From Phylloscopus collybita (lineage: Eukaryota > Chordata > Aves > Passeriformes > Phylloscopidae), in the NCBI GenBank assembly GCA_027886175.1, contig JAJNNQ010000006.1:9672001-9736000 (forward strand): a stretch of DNA of 64,000 nt, given 5' to 3'. Shown here piece after piece: positions 24,935-38,844 of this stretch. The position numbers and the translations under genes were made by a program. Positions within the stretch are counted from its first letter, which is position 1; each line of letters begins with the position of its first letter. The notes beneath the pieces are model-generated. The model did not search any database. It was not told the origin of the DNA and worked only from the letters and a program-made list of their open reading frames with translations.

Positions 24935-24956
24935 TTTTTTTTTTTTTGGGGGGGGG
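24935..24956 (+). repeat. T-run joined to G-run
   Basis: Fourteen T followed directly by eight G. It is preceded by A/T-only DNA that is itself partly self-complementary (24899-24934). Confidence 0.8.
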
Positions 24957-27418
24957 TTGTTTCTCAGAATTCTTTTGTCTATTTGTTGTTTTTCTAACCT
25001 AAACTTACAATCAGTCACCTAAAGGCATCCATTTTTGTGGTCTCTTATTTCAGTCAGTGAAGAGAAACAAGTCTTTCCAAAGGGCTATTCTTTCCTTCTC
25101 AATATATTTTTGCAAGGAGCCGCTGCAAGTACTAAATTCTTTGTGTTTAAAGGGACCTAACAAACTAGTTCAAATTTTACCCGTGTAAAAGTTGGGTGAG
25201 ATGAACCCAATTTCAGGAAGCATTTTTCAATTATATTTATGACATTATTTCTGACTGGAACAAAACTGCTCTATCCCCTTGTCTCTAGTTCAAATCTGTT
25301 ATTTTTTCATCTTTTCCTTTGAGCAGCTCCCACCTTTATTCAGTATGGTGTTTACCATGTCACCAGGACAAAACTAAGCAGGCTACCCAAGATGAAACAC
25401 CTCAGTCTGTGTTCTTGGCTCATTTGAGATAAATTTCAACGTATAAGGGACATTCTCAAACATGCAAAATAGCGTGGAAAATTATACCTCAATTCTAATT
25501 TTTTTCAAATATTTCTTTTTTGTGATTAAATACATTTAGTAATGAACACTATTGTCAGTTGTACAATGATAGCATACTTGAAGTCTACTTTGAACAGCAC
25601 TCAAGCTATACATGAATTCAAAATAAGTTAATACATTTTCTAACATAGGTTAAAAAAGAAAAAAAGATCTTCACAAAATTCAATGATTGACTTATTCTTA
25701 CAGACAAAAGGAGAGGAGGGGTCTTTTGTAATGCGAAAATACCAAAGAATGATTATCAATCATCTAAATTATCTGTACACAAAGTGAGATATAGAATAAT
25801 TCAAGGAGACATAGAAGTCATTAGATGTCAGATAGTTCCATCTCATTAGCACAATAAAAACTTAGTTTGATGTTTCACATCACTTGATCATCAGAGAGCA
25901 AAATCCATAAATAATTGATAAAAAAAGAGAAAAGCTAGAGTTTGGGGCAAACACTTATTTCCAAAGCTTTAAAATGCCAATGGAATTGGAATTTGATAAA
26001 ACAGAGAACTTACGTTGTTTATATGATAAAGCTTATAAAAAATAAAAAAAGATTGGGTGCTAAAGTTGTTCAAATTTTTACACCCTAAAATGCACCTGTA
26101 ATATTCAGACATATGTTCCTATGCATTTCTGAAAAATCCTTAAGGCACTCTTTAGAATTTTATCTGGGTGTATGCTCTTAATTCTGAAATCCTCAGTAAT
26201 AAATGCACTCTTTATGAAAGAGATTGATGTATTATTAGACAAGGTGATGGAGAACTTAGCCAAACGAAAGGGCACAATGGATCTTCTTGCTATCAAAGAT
26301 ATTACTGAGAGCAGGAGAACAAAAGAATCTTGGTGCTGGTGGTCCAAATCTGTTGATATGATGTAGACAGCTAGTGTATACTTGAAATTGCCAGAAAATT
26401 CAAAGCAATGGTTGTAATAAACAAAATATTAAAAACAAAGTATTGAATCAAGGCTGTTTTTCCAACAGTCTATCTGATAGAATAAAATATATTATTTCAT
26501 CAAAAGGAGGAAAGGAATATGAGTGACCTTGTACAGTTTTATGAGAAGCATATGCCAAAATATTTGGGTTGGGTTTTTTTGTCAAAAACCTAAAGCATAA
26601 GTTTTACATTTTAGTACAACTTTTTACTTGAAATTGTCTCACATTATCAGTTTCTAGCTTGAAGATATGACTTAGTATTTTAAAGTCATAAAATAATCAC
26701 TGATCGGGAGAATATTTTGCTTTGACCCTTGTATTTACAGAACAGTTGTTATCATGAGGCCTCTGTCATACAAACATAGCAAAAATTAAGCAGGTTTTCT
26801 TAAAAAATATATTATTTTTTTATTTAAAATATTCGAGACATTTTCCTACTGCACTTTTCTGTATGTTGAAAATATTTGGAAAAAGTTTTGGAGAAAACAT
26901 GACCCAGCTTAGACCATCATATTATTCAGGTACTTGAAGGAATGCATGAACCAAGTGGTTGAATATTATAAAAGAAGTTATGCTGTTAGGGGGAGTCCAT
27001 ATCCAGAGTAAATGGAATATTTTTTTAATCATCTTCATCATGTATCAGATCAAGAGAAGAACAATGAAAAGTTTACAAAATTCAAACACAAACAAGAAAA
27101 GATAGATGAATTTTTACAGGAGTTGAAAATAAAGCAAAAATTAAGCAACAAAGAAATGCTTTTTCTATCACACATGAGCTTTTAATGAGATTCTCATTCT
27201 ATAAATCTTACAAGCCTATCATCCTTAGGTTTTTTTGTATGGTGGCCTGCCTCGTCCTCTCTGTTCGTATTACTTATTTTGAAGTATTAAAAAAGTACTA
27301 AAATAATGTCTGACTCAAAACAAGAAGCAGTTTGAATAGATTGGCACCTGTGGTACCAACAATCTGAATCATAACAAAACAAATTAATAAGGGAGGATTT
27401 TACTAGCTTTTGACATTC

Positions 27419-27478
27419 CACAGACAATATCTGCATCACTATCGGTATCACAGACAATAGTTCTGCATCACTAATTAT
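27419..27478 (+). repeat. Two-copy 30-bp tandem duplication
   Basis: CACAGACAATATCTGCATCACT at the start of the first unit recurs 30 bp later as CACAGACAATAGTTCTGCATCACT. The copies differ by a small insertion and by substitutions near the end of the unit, so the duplication is not recent. Confidence 0.8.
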
Positions 27479-27677
27479 TAATTGACCATGAAATTGGAAA
27501 TAAAAGAAGACACTTTTCCAAATAAAAAAATAAATATATTCAAAAATATCTCTCTCACAGAATGTCACAGAACCTTTCCCCGTTTTTTTTCACCTGTTCT
27601 GTATGTGTGTATGTATTAATGTATATATATTAATTCAAATTTACATTTTCTCTTTGCTGTTTTCCCTTTACTTTTTT

Positions 27678-27713
27678 GAATGAATGAATGAATGAATGAA
27701 TGAATGAATGAAT
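27678..27713 (+). repeat. (GAAT)n microsatellite
   Basis: Nine copies of GAAT/TGAA, ending in AATAAAATGC. Confidence 0.9.
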
Positions 27714-30700
27714 AAAATGCTGTAGTACTCTGAGTCACACACTTTGTTTTTTAAAAAGGTAATGCGGAATTCTGCAGCTAATTAGTACTGCATCCAAATA
27801 CTTGTGACAGCACCATAGAGCTAGACCCAGCTGCTCTCCAAGATTCTATGTCTGTTAGGTGTCTTCTTTGCCACAACCATTTTTTCCAGTTTGAAAAGTA
27901 ATGATACCAATGGTAAGTGTTTGACAAATATATACAGAGAAAGAAAGTTTAGTGGCAACTTCATACATCCATTTAGTCTCAGGTAGCTTAAGTTTTCAGA
28001 AATACATAGCCCTGGATCCAGTTCTACAGCATGAATAGCTGAGAGTAGATGATAGAAATACAGCTAAATATATTGTGTTTGAATACTTTGCAGTCAACTG
28101 CAAATATAGTCTATGTATATTTTCCAGATCTTATTTATCTGATTTCCCTCAGATATTTTTTACAATTAAAGTGATCACTGTTATACAAGGATATGTAATG
28201 TATAAGCTAAATATGAATGAGAAGACAGCTTTCTATCACAGAAGCTGGTAAAATAATAAAGCTTTGCCTGCTTTGAACTGTAAAATGTATCCTTGGGAAA
28301 TTATCAGACTAACTTGGGGAACAAAGTACTCACATTTAGTCTGAAACAATGGCTTTATGTACAGAATGTCAAAAACTGCAATTTAGAGAAAAGGAGAGCT
28401 TCAATCCATAATTAGTATTAATTCTGAAAGCTAATTAAACATTTCCTTGAGCATATTGGATACTCACCATGCAACAAGGTAGATTTGCAAAGAAACTAAA
28501 CTGATTCAATGACTTCAATAGTATAGACTTTAAAAAAAATCCCCTATTCTGTAATTTTAAAACATCACTTAAAGTGATGTAATCTGGGACATATTCTGAG
28601 TGAATAGACACATTTGATATGTATGTATCCATCTATCTACCTATCTTCAAAAATACAGTTATGAAGGAATCTGAACATGACATATTTTACTCTGCTTAGT
28701 GTAAACTAACTTTCATTCTAATAGCAATACTTTAAAAATTTACATATAAACCAGAACAAAAATAAACCACATCTTCAATGTAAGTCCAGGTTCTTTTCAA
28801 ACACAACTTTTTGTTTATGATTTGTTTATGATTTTCCGTTTATTATTATGATATCAAAAATATTTAGATGAGATTATAATGATATCTGGAAGTGAATGTA
28901 CATATTTATGATTGATTTTGAAAACAGAATCCCAAACAACACCGCTGTCTAGTTTAAAACTTCTAACTGCAAAAAACGGTGACTTGAAAGCAAATTTAAC
29001 TTTGCGGATCCTGGTAGAAGCCTGACTTTGAAAGTAGAAAGCATGATCCAAATAACGATCTCTATGGAATAATTCAGTTATCACAATGCATTGCTTCCAT
29101 GCAAAACATCCTAGCATTAAGTACATCAAGGGGGACATTGTACTTATTTAATTTTTTTCTTAAAATGAAAATTTGCCTTTTTAGTTCTCTGATAAGACTC
29201 TCTCACATTTCATTATCCGATAGAACAAAACTAAGAAAAGAGGAAGTAAAATTGTCTCTTCTCATGGAACACAAAAACTGTGTAAAAACATTCAAGGACA
29301 CCAGATTAATTCATAGAGGAAATTACTGTACTAAACTATAATGCACTATATGTAAAAATACAGTATTTGAACATGTATCTTTACAGACTGATAGGATAAC
29401 AACAGCTGATTTTACAGTAACCTGTTTAACAAAAGAAAAAGGGGAAATTGATCAGTTCTCTTTAGAAAAGAGAAAAAAAAATAATAGCCATATAAAATAG
29501 GCTTAACAAAGGAATGACTCTACCATGGTCACTGACACATGAGCACAAAGGTAGAGGCATACATGAGTGAGTTTCAATATCTAATCTATCCATGTTTCTA
29601 ATATTCAATTTCTTCAATTTTTTCTTCAATACCTCTTAAGAAAATATCTACACCACAGAAGGTAATTGTGTTGGTTTCCTGTTTTTACTCTGACTAGGAC
29701 TCAAGAATAATTAACCCTATATATTTCATGAAATGTCTGGCAAAAATAAAAAAAAATACAAAAAGTCTCTCTCTTTTACTGAGTCACACCTTGAGAAATT
29801 AATTATCCTTATGAAGGCAGAAAAAAAAATCTTTTCAACTAGAGTTAGTTTTCTCCAAATTATCTCAGTTTGCAGAGGGATCATACTTCATCAGAAAAGA
29901 AAGATGATGGATGTAGGTGTAATTTTTTTTAATATTTTTTCCTGAACCACTTGATCTTATACAATAATCAAATTATCCTCTAGCAGACACAAAGGAACAG
30001 ATTTTTCTGGTTAAAACTAATATGACCAGAGACACCTGAGGCTATTCAAGACATTTCCCTGCTGTTGGTAGATATGACAGTGGGCTGAAAAATGTTCACT
30101 CTGTCTTTCTAGCAGCAGTTAGAGGCAAAACTGGATACTTGAGAGTGTCTAAGATATTGCTAAAATCATTTTTAAAAATTGTAAATTAGGGTGTCTTTCC
30201 AATGAGTTAACAAATTTCATTACCAAGGTGTACATAGTAAGTTTCTGAATGAGGAGCGGCTGACTTCAGGCAAAATGATTTCTGATAGAAAGAAGGAAGA
30301 AAAAAAAATAAAGAAAAAGAAAAAGAAAAACTCTATAGGATACTGACTCAGTACTTTCTGTTTACAGTGTATGATTTATATTTTATAGATTTAAATTTAT
30401 ATTTTATAGTGCGACAAGATAGTAGCAAAGAATCGTCCTATATTGTAGAAAGGTTAAATCTTGACCTTGAGATAAGGCATTTGTAACCTTTAAAGTAAGA
30501 TTAATGTGGTTATCTGTCTGGAAACCAAATCTTTTTATTTATTTTCAGATCAAAATTTGTTCAATGGACCATTTCATCTATTTTTCTTTAGGACAATACA
30601 AACTACAGAAAGATCAGCTGAGGCTTTGAGATAAAAAAATAATCTTGGTCTGTAGAGAGGAGGATGCCAACAGAATCTTCCTGAGACAGTTTTTAATTAC

Positions 30701-33700
30701 ATTCTATTTGTATGGCTTGCATATTCTGATCTCTTTAGCAAATGTTAGGAATATGATTGCTTTGCAAATTTCTGGAAAATTAATTTTAGTCAGTATGACA
30801 GTAAATATCTGATATGTACAGATCCCGTGAGGAAAAACAATCACTAAAGAGAGAGAATGATGATGTAGGACCAGTAGTTAGGTATGCCAAGGAGAGGTAA
30901 GAGGGGTAGCAGTCTGTTTAACCATGTTTCTTCTTCACAAAAGCTGTTTTTATTTCTAGCATGACAAACACTAGGGCACAAACATTTCCCCCATAACAGT
31001 GAGAAATCCCTTTGGCAAGTAAAAAATTTTACCATGCGTTAAAAATATATATGTGTTTATCTACAGGATACCAATTTATTTTCAAATGTAGAGGGCCAGA
31101 GACCTGTTATATGTGCAAGAGGTTCTCTTTCACTGGAAATTTATTAGTAGTCCCTATGTTCAATTATGGTCACAGAGAGTAAAGAAAACTCGACTGTTGA
31201 AATCTGACTATACAGCCTGGATATAACCCTTTCCTCTTTATCTTTTCTATGATTTCCCAGGCAAAGTCCTGGCTCTGTTCAGTGAATTTTCCTGCCAGTT
31301 TTTGAATCACACATAGCCTGCCAGGTCTCTCCTAACACACATCTGCTGCTGTACTGATTCCCCTCAGTAACCTGCTGCTCTATCAGATGCTGGCTGAAGT
31401 TACTGTTCCTGCCAAGGCAGGACATGCTGAGACCATGCCCAGCGGCTTGGCTGGCCCCATCTGTGGGACTTTGCCATTGCTGCTTCTGCCTGGTTTCCAT
31501 TCAGCAGCCTGAATATCCTGCTGCAATACTTCTTTTGTCTCAAAAAGACGCAAACCCATTCTGAACGCACCTGTGCAAGAAGTCTAAAGACTGAGGTACC
31601 ATTGTATGGCTTGAGTTAATGTTGGGTTAATTCTTATCTACCTTCCTACATATCTCCCCTGCCTTTGGTGCTTGTTTTGGCACTATCTCCTGATCTGAAT
31701 ATAAATAAAAAGATGCTTGGATTTTCATTAGAATTTAGCACTGTTAGGCTAATGTAGATCTAAAACGATTGAGCACTACTTTGTGATGAACTTTGTGACC
31801 TACATTAACCCAAAAACTTACATTTGCAATGAGTTCCTTGTTACAATTTTGCATTGAAGAATCACAAAACTTCTGTTTTGCTTTCCACTTATTAAAACCA
31901 GAAAAGTTTCCAGAAGCTGAGAAATCAAGCAGCTATCTGTCTTCAAAGAAACTCCACTGTGTGCCAAAGCCACCTCACTCTGATGAAGAGCTAAAATGTT
32001 GAGCTGACAAAGCTACATCTTGGCACACATTGCAGCAATGTTATTTCCCACCAATTTCTATTTTTAGTAGGGAATGTGATGTTTTCCTAGATCTTATGCA
32101 ATGCCAAATCTTATTTTTCCTTTCAGTGAGTTAGTTGTCATTTAGTGCTTGTTCAAGTTATATTTGACAGCATGGGAGAGTGAAAGAAACAATTTTCCTA
32201 AAAATAACCTGTAGAGTAATTTTTTGGAACAGTATTTGATCAAATAAATCTCTTACAGAAATCAGTGTTAAATAAAAAAGTGCAATTACATATGCACATA
32301 CACTCTAATTCTGTGTCTCCAGGTATACATTTATTTATGTCTTTATTTATTTACATAAAGGAGTAATTTCTTCAGAGGTTAAGCATGTTTCTATACTTTA
32401 GAGGTTCATAGAGTGTACGGTTTAAATAGCATATAAGCTCTGACAGACCACAGCATATATTATCATAACTGTTGTTGCTCAAGAAGTTAAAAAAAATTAA
32501 CTTTTCATTATAAAAATCTGCATGGCCACACTTGTGAGCATAAATTCAATTCAGTCTAAATAACGTATCTGTTGCTCTTACTGTCTGGTTTAGGTAGGTT
32601 TATTACTTCTGGAGTGTTAGCAATATATTTTATAAGGAAAGATAGAAGAAGAATATGCCCTGAGATTCTATTGCAAATTAGAGTTACTGCTGTCCTAAGG
32701 CCTTAGATGTTCTTTTTGTTCCCAAGAGGGGAATCTTTTTAATGGGATTCTGTGAAAAAATCCCTGCTGGACATGTGGGTCATATGACTACAGGAATTGG
32801 AATTGTCAACAACATGCATTTTAAAAATACATTTTCAATTCTCTGTGTTTGTGTAATGGTTTTGAGCCTTCAGGGTTTCCATTTTCAACTGTTTACTTCT
32901 TCTAGCATAAGTACTCGAAACTATTCTCTTTTATTCATGACAGCAGAAATGCTTCTATCACTAAATCATTCTAGATTCTAGGAATCAAGGAAAACATGCC
33001 TGAGTTTATGTACATGTATTTTTAAAGTATTTATATAAATAATATACATATCCATGTATATATATCTGTTCTAAACATTACACAAATATATACCTACAGG
33101 TCATATCTATTAATATTACTTCCTCTTTTCCTCAGTGATAAGTTCCTTAGCATCACCATTATCACTATCACCTCGGAAACACCTTTGTTTCATAATAAAA
33201 AAAACCCCGTTTTATGCAGTAAATCAATATAAGTAATTGCAATGGCAAACAGAGAAGAATATTGATTTGGGTTTGAAATTTTCCCTTTGTTTTCAGACAG
33301 TTTTTGTAGTTTTCTGGTTTCGCATTATTACCAAATCATAAAAGGTCCATGAAAGAAAAAATCTACAAAAAACAAAAAATATTATCTTTGTCACAAATTA
33401 TCACAATCATAATACTGATCATGACTACTATTTGATTGTGCCCCCAGTATGCCCTCTGAGCTCAGCCAGAACACTCTTGTTCTCAGAGTGTACCTATCAG
33501 CATGTTCTCTGTTATGGCAGAAAAAAAACAGTTTTCAGAGAAGCATCCATTATTATTTAGCAAAGAAAACCAAGGACTGGAGTTTCATTACTTCCTGAGC
33601 ACAAAATAAATATTTTTTTTTCTTTTTTAATTTCTCTTCTGAGAAATAAATATTTCAGTATTGGCTTTAATGGTTTTGAAGGGTAGACAAGATTCCAGCA

Positions 33701-35080
33701 GTGCAAGCTTTTTGCTCTACCTATAGTATGGGAAAAAATTTAACTTATTTTTCATAGACTTTTTTCCCTATATCCACTGGTCATCACAAATTCATCCTGA
33801 CATTGTTATATTATGGAGATTATAATAGTTCAAACTTCCTGTATCAAAATTTCCACCTTTTTTACATTTGATTTTTACATTATATAGTTTTCCTAATATG
33901 TAAATAAGAGAGTTTATTTTTTTTCTGTGACATATATATACACATGTATTTTGGCATATCACAGGTTCCTACACAGATTTGAAAACTTTTGACCTAAACT
34001 TGTGGTTTCTGAAAAAAGAATTGACTTCATGTCCTGAAATTATAATATTTTGACTAACGTTGCATATAGTATTCAGACTGTCAGATGGTGTCTTCCATAA
34101 TTGATTGCCCTTCCAAAATTTCTTCCAAAGTAGGTTATAGTATCTGATAGGCAATAAATTATAATGAAGTGAGTTTTGTCACTGAATTCATAATGCGTCT
34201 GGTCTTTTGGTGTGTAATTTTACAGCAAGATGCCAAAGATTCATTTACTTGAGACTGAACATAGTTGATAAAAAACTCCATATGAGAATGTATTGTTTTG
34301 ACTGCTGGTTTAAAATTGCACATTATGTAGACGTTAAATTACACTGAACAGGGTAATTCTTGGTTTTTAATTTATTTTAATATAATTACAATTTTTTTAC
34401 GTGGATTGACTAAATTAATTTGTGATGTAAATGATAAATTCATTTTGATGGAGCAAAAAGCATTCCAAAGTGAAGTAAGGTGTTTATTCACTAATATTTA
34501 GTTAGGATGGACTTATAAAATACATTGTAGGGAGTAGTAGTATCCAGAGTATAAAAATCATATGCCAGTCACTTTTCTGTCAGTAAAGTGTATTCTGAAG
34601 ATATTGTGTATGTACACACAGCCTCCTGTTTTGCCTGAAACATATTTTATTTCGTAAACCACATAAAATAATGTGAAAAATTTCAAATTTGGTATGACTT
34701 CTCTTAGACGCACCCTGCAATTAGTCCTTTAGAGACAAAAAACTCTCATTGGCTCCAATTTGCATATTTTTTTGTTATTCTGCATTATAAAAATAACAAA
34801 TCCAAGGAAGCTGAGATGTAAAATATTCACCAGGAAAGATCATTCTTAAACAAATTTTATATTTCTGAGGTCTAATTTTCTCTAAATTCTTGATGTCTAA
34901 CTCTTTTTCATCCAAAACTCTATTATCACTGATAAGATATTAAGGCTCAACACTCACAATCACCTTTTGTGGCCTTGAGTTTAGTCTGATGTGCTGTCCA
35001 CCTTTTCTGAGACAGATCTATAAACAGAAAGATATTGCAATGCTGAAAATCAAGGTGAAGAAAGAAAAAGGACCAATATT

Positions 35081-35600
35081 TGTCAGAGAGAGGAATAGAG
35101 GTGACCTCACCCCTGATAAGTAACAGCTGTGTTAATTAACCAATACAGCCTTGCCCCTGATGAGTCACAGCTATATCCAATAAGGATGAGTGAGATAAAA
35201 GAGAGGCTTAGCTGGTAAGGGGAGGATTGTCATGGAAGAGGAGTTTTGTGGAGCATGAAGGAGAGAATCATGAGGCAGGATCCTGGGGAGAGAGGCTCAC
35301 TGCTGTGAGGTCAGTCTGGGTCTGCAGTTAGAGCCTGTTGTTGGAACCTGCAGCCATAGCCTGGCTAGAGAAAAGCCTGCATTCAGAGTCTGCAAACCAA
35401 TATATGCAGTCATAGTTTAGCAGGAATAACCAGCAGTCAGAGCCTGTAAGGGAAACCTGCAGTCAAAGTCAGTGAATAGTTGGAGTCAGAATGGCTGGGC
35501 TGTAAAAAGGAGTAAGCCATCACCCTTTTTATGCTGTGTTTAACAAGAAGTCTGTGCCTCGGCCCATTGTTGCCCTCTAGTAAGAAGGCTGCTGCAATGA
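35081..35600 (+). mobile_element. Unclassified LTR-like element with duplicated promoter motifs
   Basis: The left part looks like a retroviral U3. CCCCTGATAAG at 35110 and CCCCTGATGAG at 35154 head two 44-bp-spaced units, each with an ACAGCT block and a CCAAT box (35140-35144, 35177-35181). The second unit contains a perfect AP-1 site, TGAGTCA (35161-35167). A TATA-like GATAAAAG follows at about 35194. Downstream lie a purine-rich leader and a 27-bp-period array. TGTCAGAG at 35081 is a possible left end. The right end is not identified, and no AATAAA is seen. It may be an ERVL-type LTR, but I cannot name the family. Confidence 0.55.
35322..35472 (+). repeat. Degenerate 27-bp-period array, six copies
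   Basis: A 16-bp motif close to CTGCAGTCAGAGCCTG recurs at 35322, 35348, 35377, 35404, 35431 and 35457, so spacing is 26-29 bp. Copies differ at several positions, while the bases between them are less conserved. A weak seventh copy may follow near 35480. The period is divisible by three, but in-frame stops make coding unlikely. Confidence 0.75.
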
Positions 35601-37851
35601 ATGTTCACCCTTTTAAGTAAATTATAGGATACTCTACTGTATGAAAGTCTGAATGCTTGAGGAACCACATGCTTACACAGCTACCATGTCACAGTGATTC
35701 AAGACTGAAGAACTGCCAGCATTCTGTATTCTCTTTTCTCAGTTGGGCTACAGGTCTGCAGGGGTTTCCCAAGAGCATACAACTCTAGATGATGGCAATG
35801 CACATAACAGCGGTAGAGGAACAACCACAGAAGAAAATATTTAATGAGGTCAAATGTGTACTAGTCACAATAAAAATTGGGGCATTTTCTGCAGGATTTT
35901 CTGCTAGTTATAAAATAGAACATGTGTTTTGTTATCCAACAGCACTTCAAACAACAAACGTTTTAGTCTGAGCTAGTTGAAGATCCCCAATTTATGATAC
36001 TTATCAATCCCCTTTGTAAAGTACTGTGAAAATGACACTGACATTTCCACAAATCATATCATGTTTTTTGAGGAAAAGATTTCAAGTCAAGAGGCAGTCA
36101 TTTGTATCAGAAAAGATCACTTAGGTTTCTGTGAGGTGCAAGCTTTTACGCACGGATACAGAACAAAGCATGCACATTTTCACATCTTACTTTTCGAAGG
36201 TTGAATTGCCCAGCCATGTGTTGGCAGCTCACCCAATGAATGGCTGATAAATTATGTGCAGCTAGGCCCAATTTGATTATCATGGGCATAACCCCTCAGT
36301 CAGGTCTGGCCCTGGATGCCTGAAGCATTGAAAAAGGCAGGGATGACAAGTGTGAAATGCTTCTGCTTCCTGATTTTCGTAGCATGTGAAGCCCAAGTAT
36401 ACAGCTCTCCTGAACCAAATTAATGGGGTAAGACCAGTCCTGTTCTGAGAACTCACACATTATTTAGGTTGTAATGCTATCCACATGTTCCACAACCGAA
36501 CATATTCGGGTTTCGATCCTATACAGGTGTTTTTAAAATAATCCCTAACTTTATATTTCTTTATGTATTGTACAAAGTGGAAGTATATAATACATTGCAT
36601 GCACATTTCATGCACTAGGTTATTAAAAAGGGCAACTAAGAATCTAAGAGAGAAATGCAACATTTTCCTTTTTATTTGTGTATTTAGGTTTCCTCTCTTC
36701 AAAAAAGTAGTTTTACATGACGTTGTATACTATGCACAACAAATACCGATCTTGAATACATTAGAATTTAAAAGGAAAAACGGGGGGATTTTAAAATTGT
36801 TTTTGATACTTAAACCTTGTCACCCTGACAGTAGCAATAAAATTATGGTGAAAGCAATTTAATCATTATGATATAAGCTGAAATGTAAAATTTTGAGGGA
36901 TTCCAGCCATTTGACTTGAATTACAAATTTTGGATTCTAAAGGAAAATTGATTTCAAATAAAATATCCTATGATTCATTATTACCCTAATTTTTTTTGTG
37001 AAAAATTCTAGTCTATTTCTAAGTGGGAATGATTGTGGTAAGACCAAATGCCAGATTCAGCTGTATCCCTGTACAGCCTGCAGAATACAAATGATGCTTT
37101 GCTATTTTCAAGTCTTTAAAAAACAGCCTCCAGCAAATCCCACAAAGAGTATCACAGAATTTTAAGTAGAGAACATAAAATCTTTAATTCTGTTCAAGAC
37201 AAAATCTGTCCAACAAGGATAGATTAGGAAGACCCCTCACATAACTGGTTTGTTCCTTGACCCCATGCAGGACCTTAGTTGAACATCAACAGACCACACA
37301 TTTAAGGAAAGGAAAATTAAATGGGTAAAACAGAAAGTTGACTCCACAACTAGCACCAGGCCTTTAATATTCAAGGGCACTTTGACATGGGTACTGTATA
37401 TGGGCAGACTTTAAGATCTCAAAGCTGGACTACAACACCAGAAGAAAAAACAATCGTAACCTTGTTTCATACATGATTATCTCAGTAGATTGCCCAGTTT
37501 CAAGACCTCCAGAATGGCTGAATCCCAGACTTTTATATCGGCTTAGAAATCTGCTAGCGGTGGGCAGTGCGTTCCTCTATTTCACCATCTATTAAGAAGC
37601 ACTGACCACTGTGCTGGAATTTTGTTAGCCATTCACTCTACTCCTCCCAAATGGGAGAATACAATCCTTCTATCCTTTCCTGGTTAGATTCCAAATTTTC
37701 AAAGTTAAAGCAAATTAGTACTTTTCCTGATACTTGATATTATTTTTGTATCATCTGTTTTTTTTAGTAAGGATTTTGATAATGTTCCTTTTCTTTTTTT
37801 CCTCATTCATTTACTCCCTTTTTCTTAATATCCCTCATAATTTTCCTGAAA

Positions 37852-37928
37852 GAACGAACCAACCAACCAACTAAACAAAAACAAAAACAAAAAAAAAAAA
37901 AGAAAAAAAAAACCACCAAAAAAAACCC
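37852..37928 (+). repeat. A/C-rich low-complexity tract
   Basis: GAAC and AACC units grade into AAAAAC units and then a nearly pure A tract with a single G. It is of the same kind as 7141-7214. Confidence 0.85.
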
Positions 37929-38825
37929 AGGAAAACATCCTTATCTGTTTACACAACCTGTTTATCTATGGACACCTGCCATTCTATTACATTTAAATAC
38001 TAAGAAATATGTACATGTACATTATACTCCGCGTGGGTAAAGTACTCTTACATGTAGAACAAAGACACTTTCATCCTAGCTTTTGAAGGCAAAGGAATAG
38101 GAAACTGGATCTAAAAATATTCCAAGAAGATCTGTTTCTTCAGTATAGAAAGGCTCAAATTGCAATATATATGCTAATAAATGTTAATTTTTGGTTATAA
38201 TTGGCAAAAGGGACACTGACTCAATACCAAAAATTATGTTGACTTTGTGTTGCAGCACAACAATAAATGTTTGAGACAAACATCCTAATGGGCTTATACC
38301 TGGTTGTCTACAATGTGCTTAATCTATGGGTAGTCCTTCATTTAGCCAATTAATTGGAAAATCAACTATTCTGAGAGGTATCTAATATAGATGACATGAC
38401 TGAAGTTACCACTTCTCTATCTGTTACAGGAAGATTTAAGAACAAAGCAGACATTCCAGCAGAACTTCTAGCTGGTTAAGCAAATGAAATAAACACATCA
38501 CTTTCTATTAAAAAAGGTAATAATGCAAAAAACTGCTTGCTGATTTTCTTCACAGAGAACACAGTGTTCAGGCAATAGACGTTTTCTCAGCAGTGTCCCT
38601 GGGAAAATGCATTCAGTGCTTTATGTCTCTTTTTTTGCCTCCTACTTTTCATAAAATCTGGACAAATTCACTGTCCCATTTTCACAGAAAATAAAGGTGC
38701 TAGATATGAACCAAGTATTCTTACACTTTGGTTTGCCTAATTTATTCATTCAGGTGCTAAGGATTTCTGGCTGTTGAGTATTGTTGGAATTCACATGCAA
38801 TCTTACTCAAGAATAATAAAAATAC

Positions 38826-38844
38826 TTTTTTTTTTTTTTTTTTT
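38826..38844 (+). repeat. Poly-T run of 19 bases
   Basis: An uninterrupted T run followed by ATTATTCCC. No adjoining retrocopy is recognisable. Confidence 0.85.

Larger units (their letters stand above)
17622..35080. other. 17 kb of AT-rich DNA with no gene seen
   Basis: This stretch is unique-looking, stop-rich and without any repeat family that I can name. It contains small simple repeats (18693-18715, 27678-27713), T-run/G-run junctions at 22839-22862 and 24935-24956, and a 30-bp tandem duplication at 27419-27478. A GC-richer island lies at 31240-31560; its 73-codon minus-strand ORF has no recognised domain. Long intron or intergenic desert are both possible. Confidence 0.6.

Noticed and set aside
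26105..26366. Overlapping 80-codon (minus) and 64-codon (plus) ORFs
   Set aside because: Both strands are open at once over a short region, with no family resemblance and no splice context; most likely chance.
31240..31560. GC-richer island with a 73-codon minus-strand ORF
   Set aside because: Considered as a CpG island or exon. CpG is scarce, and the protein resembles nothing; possibly an old repeat.
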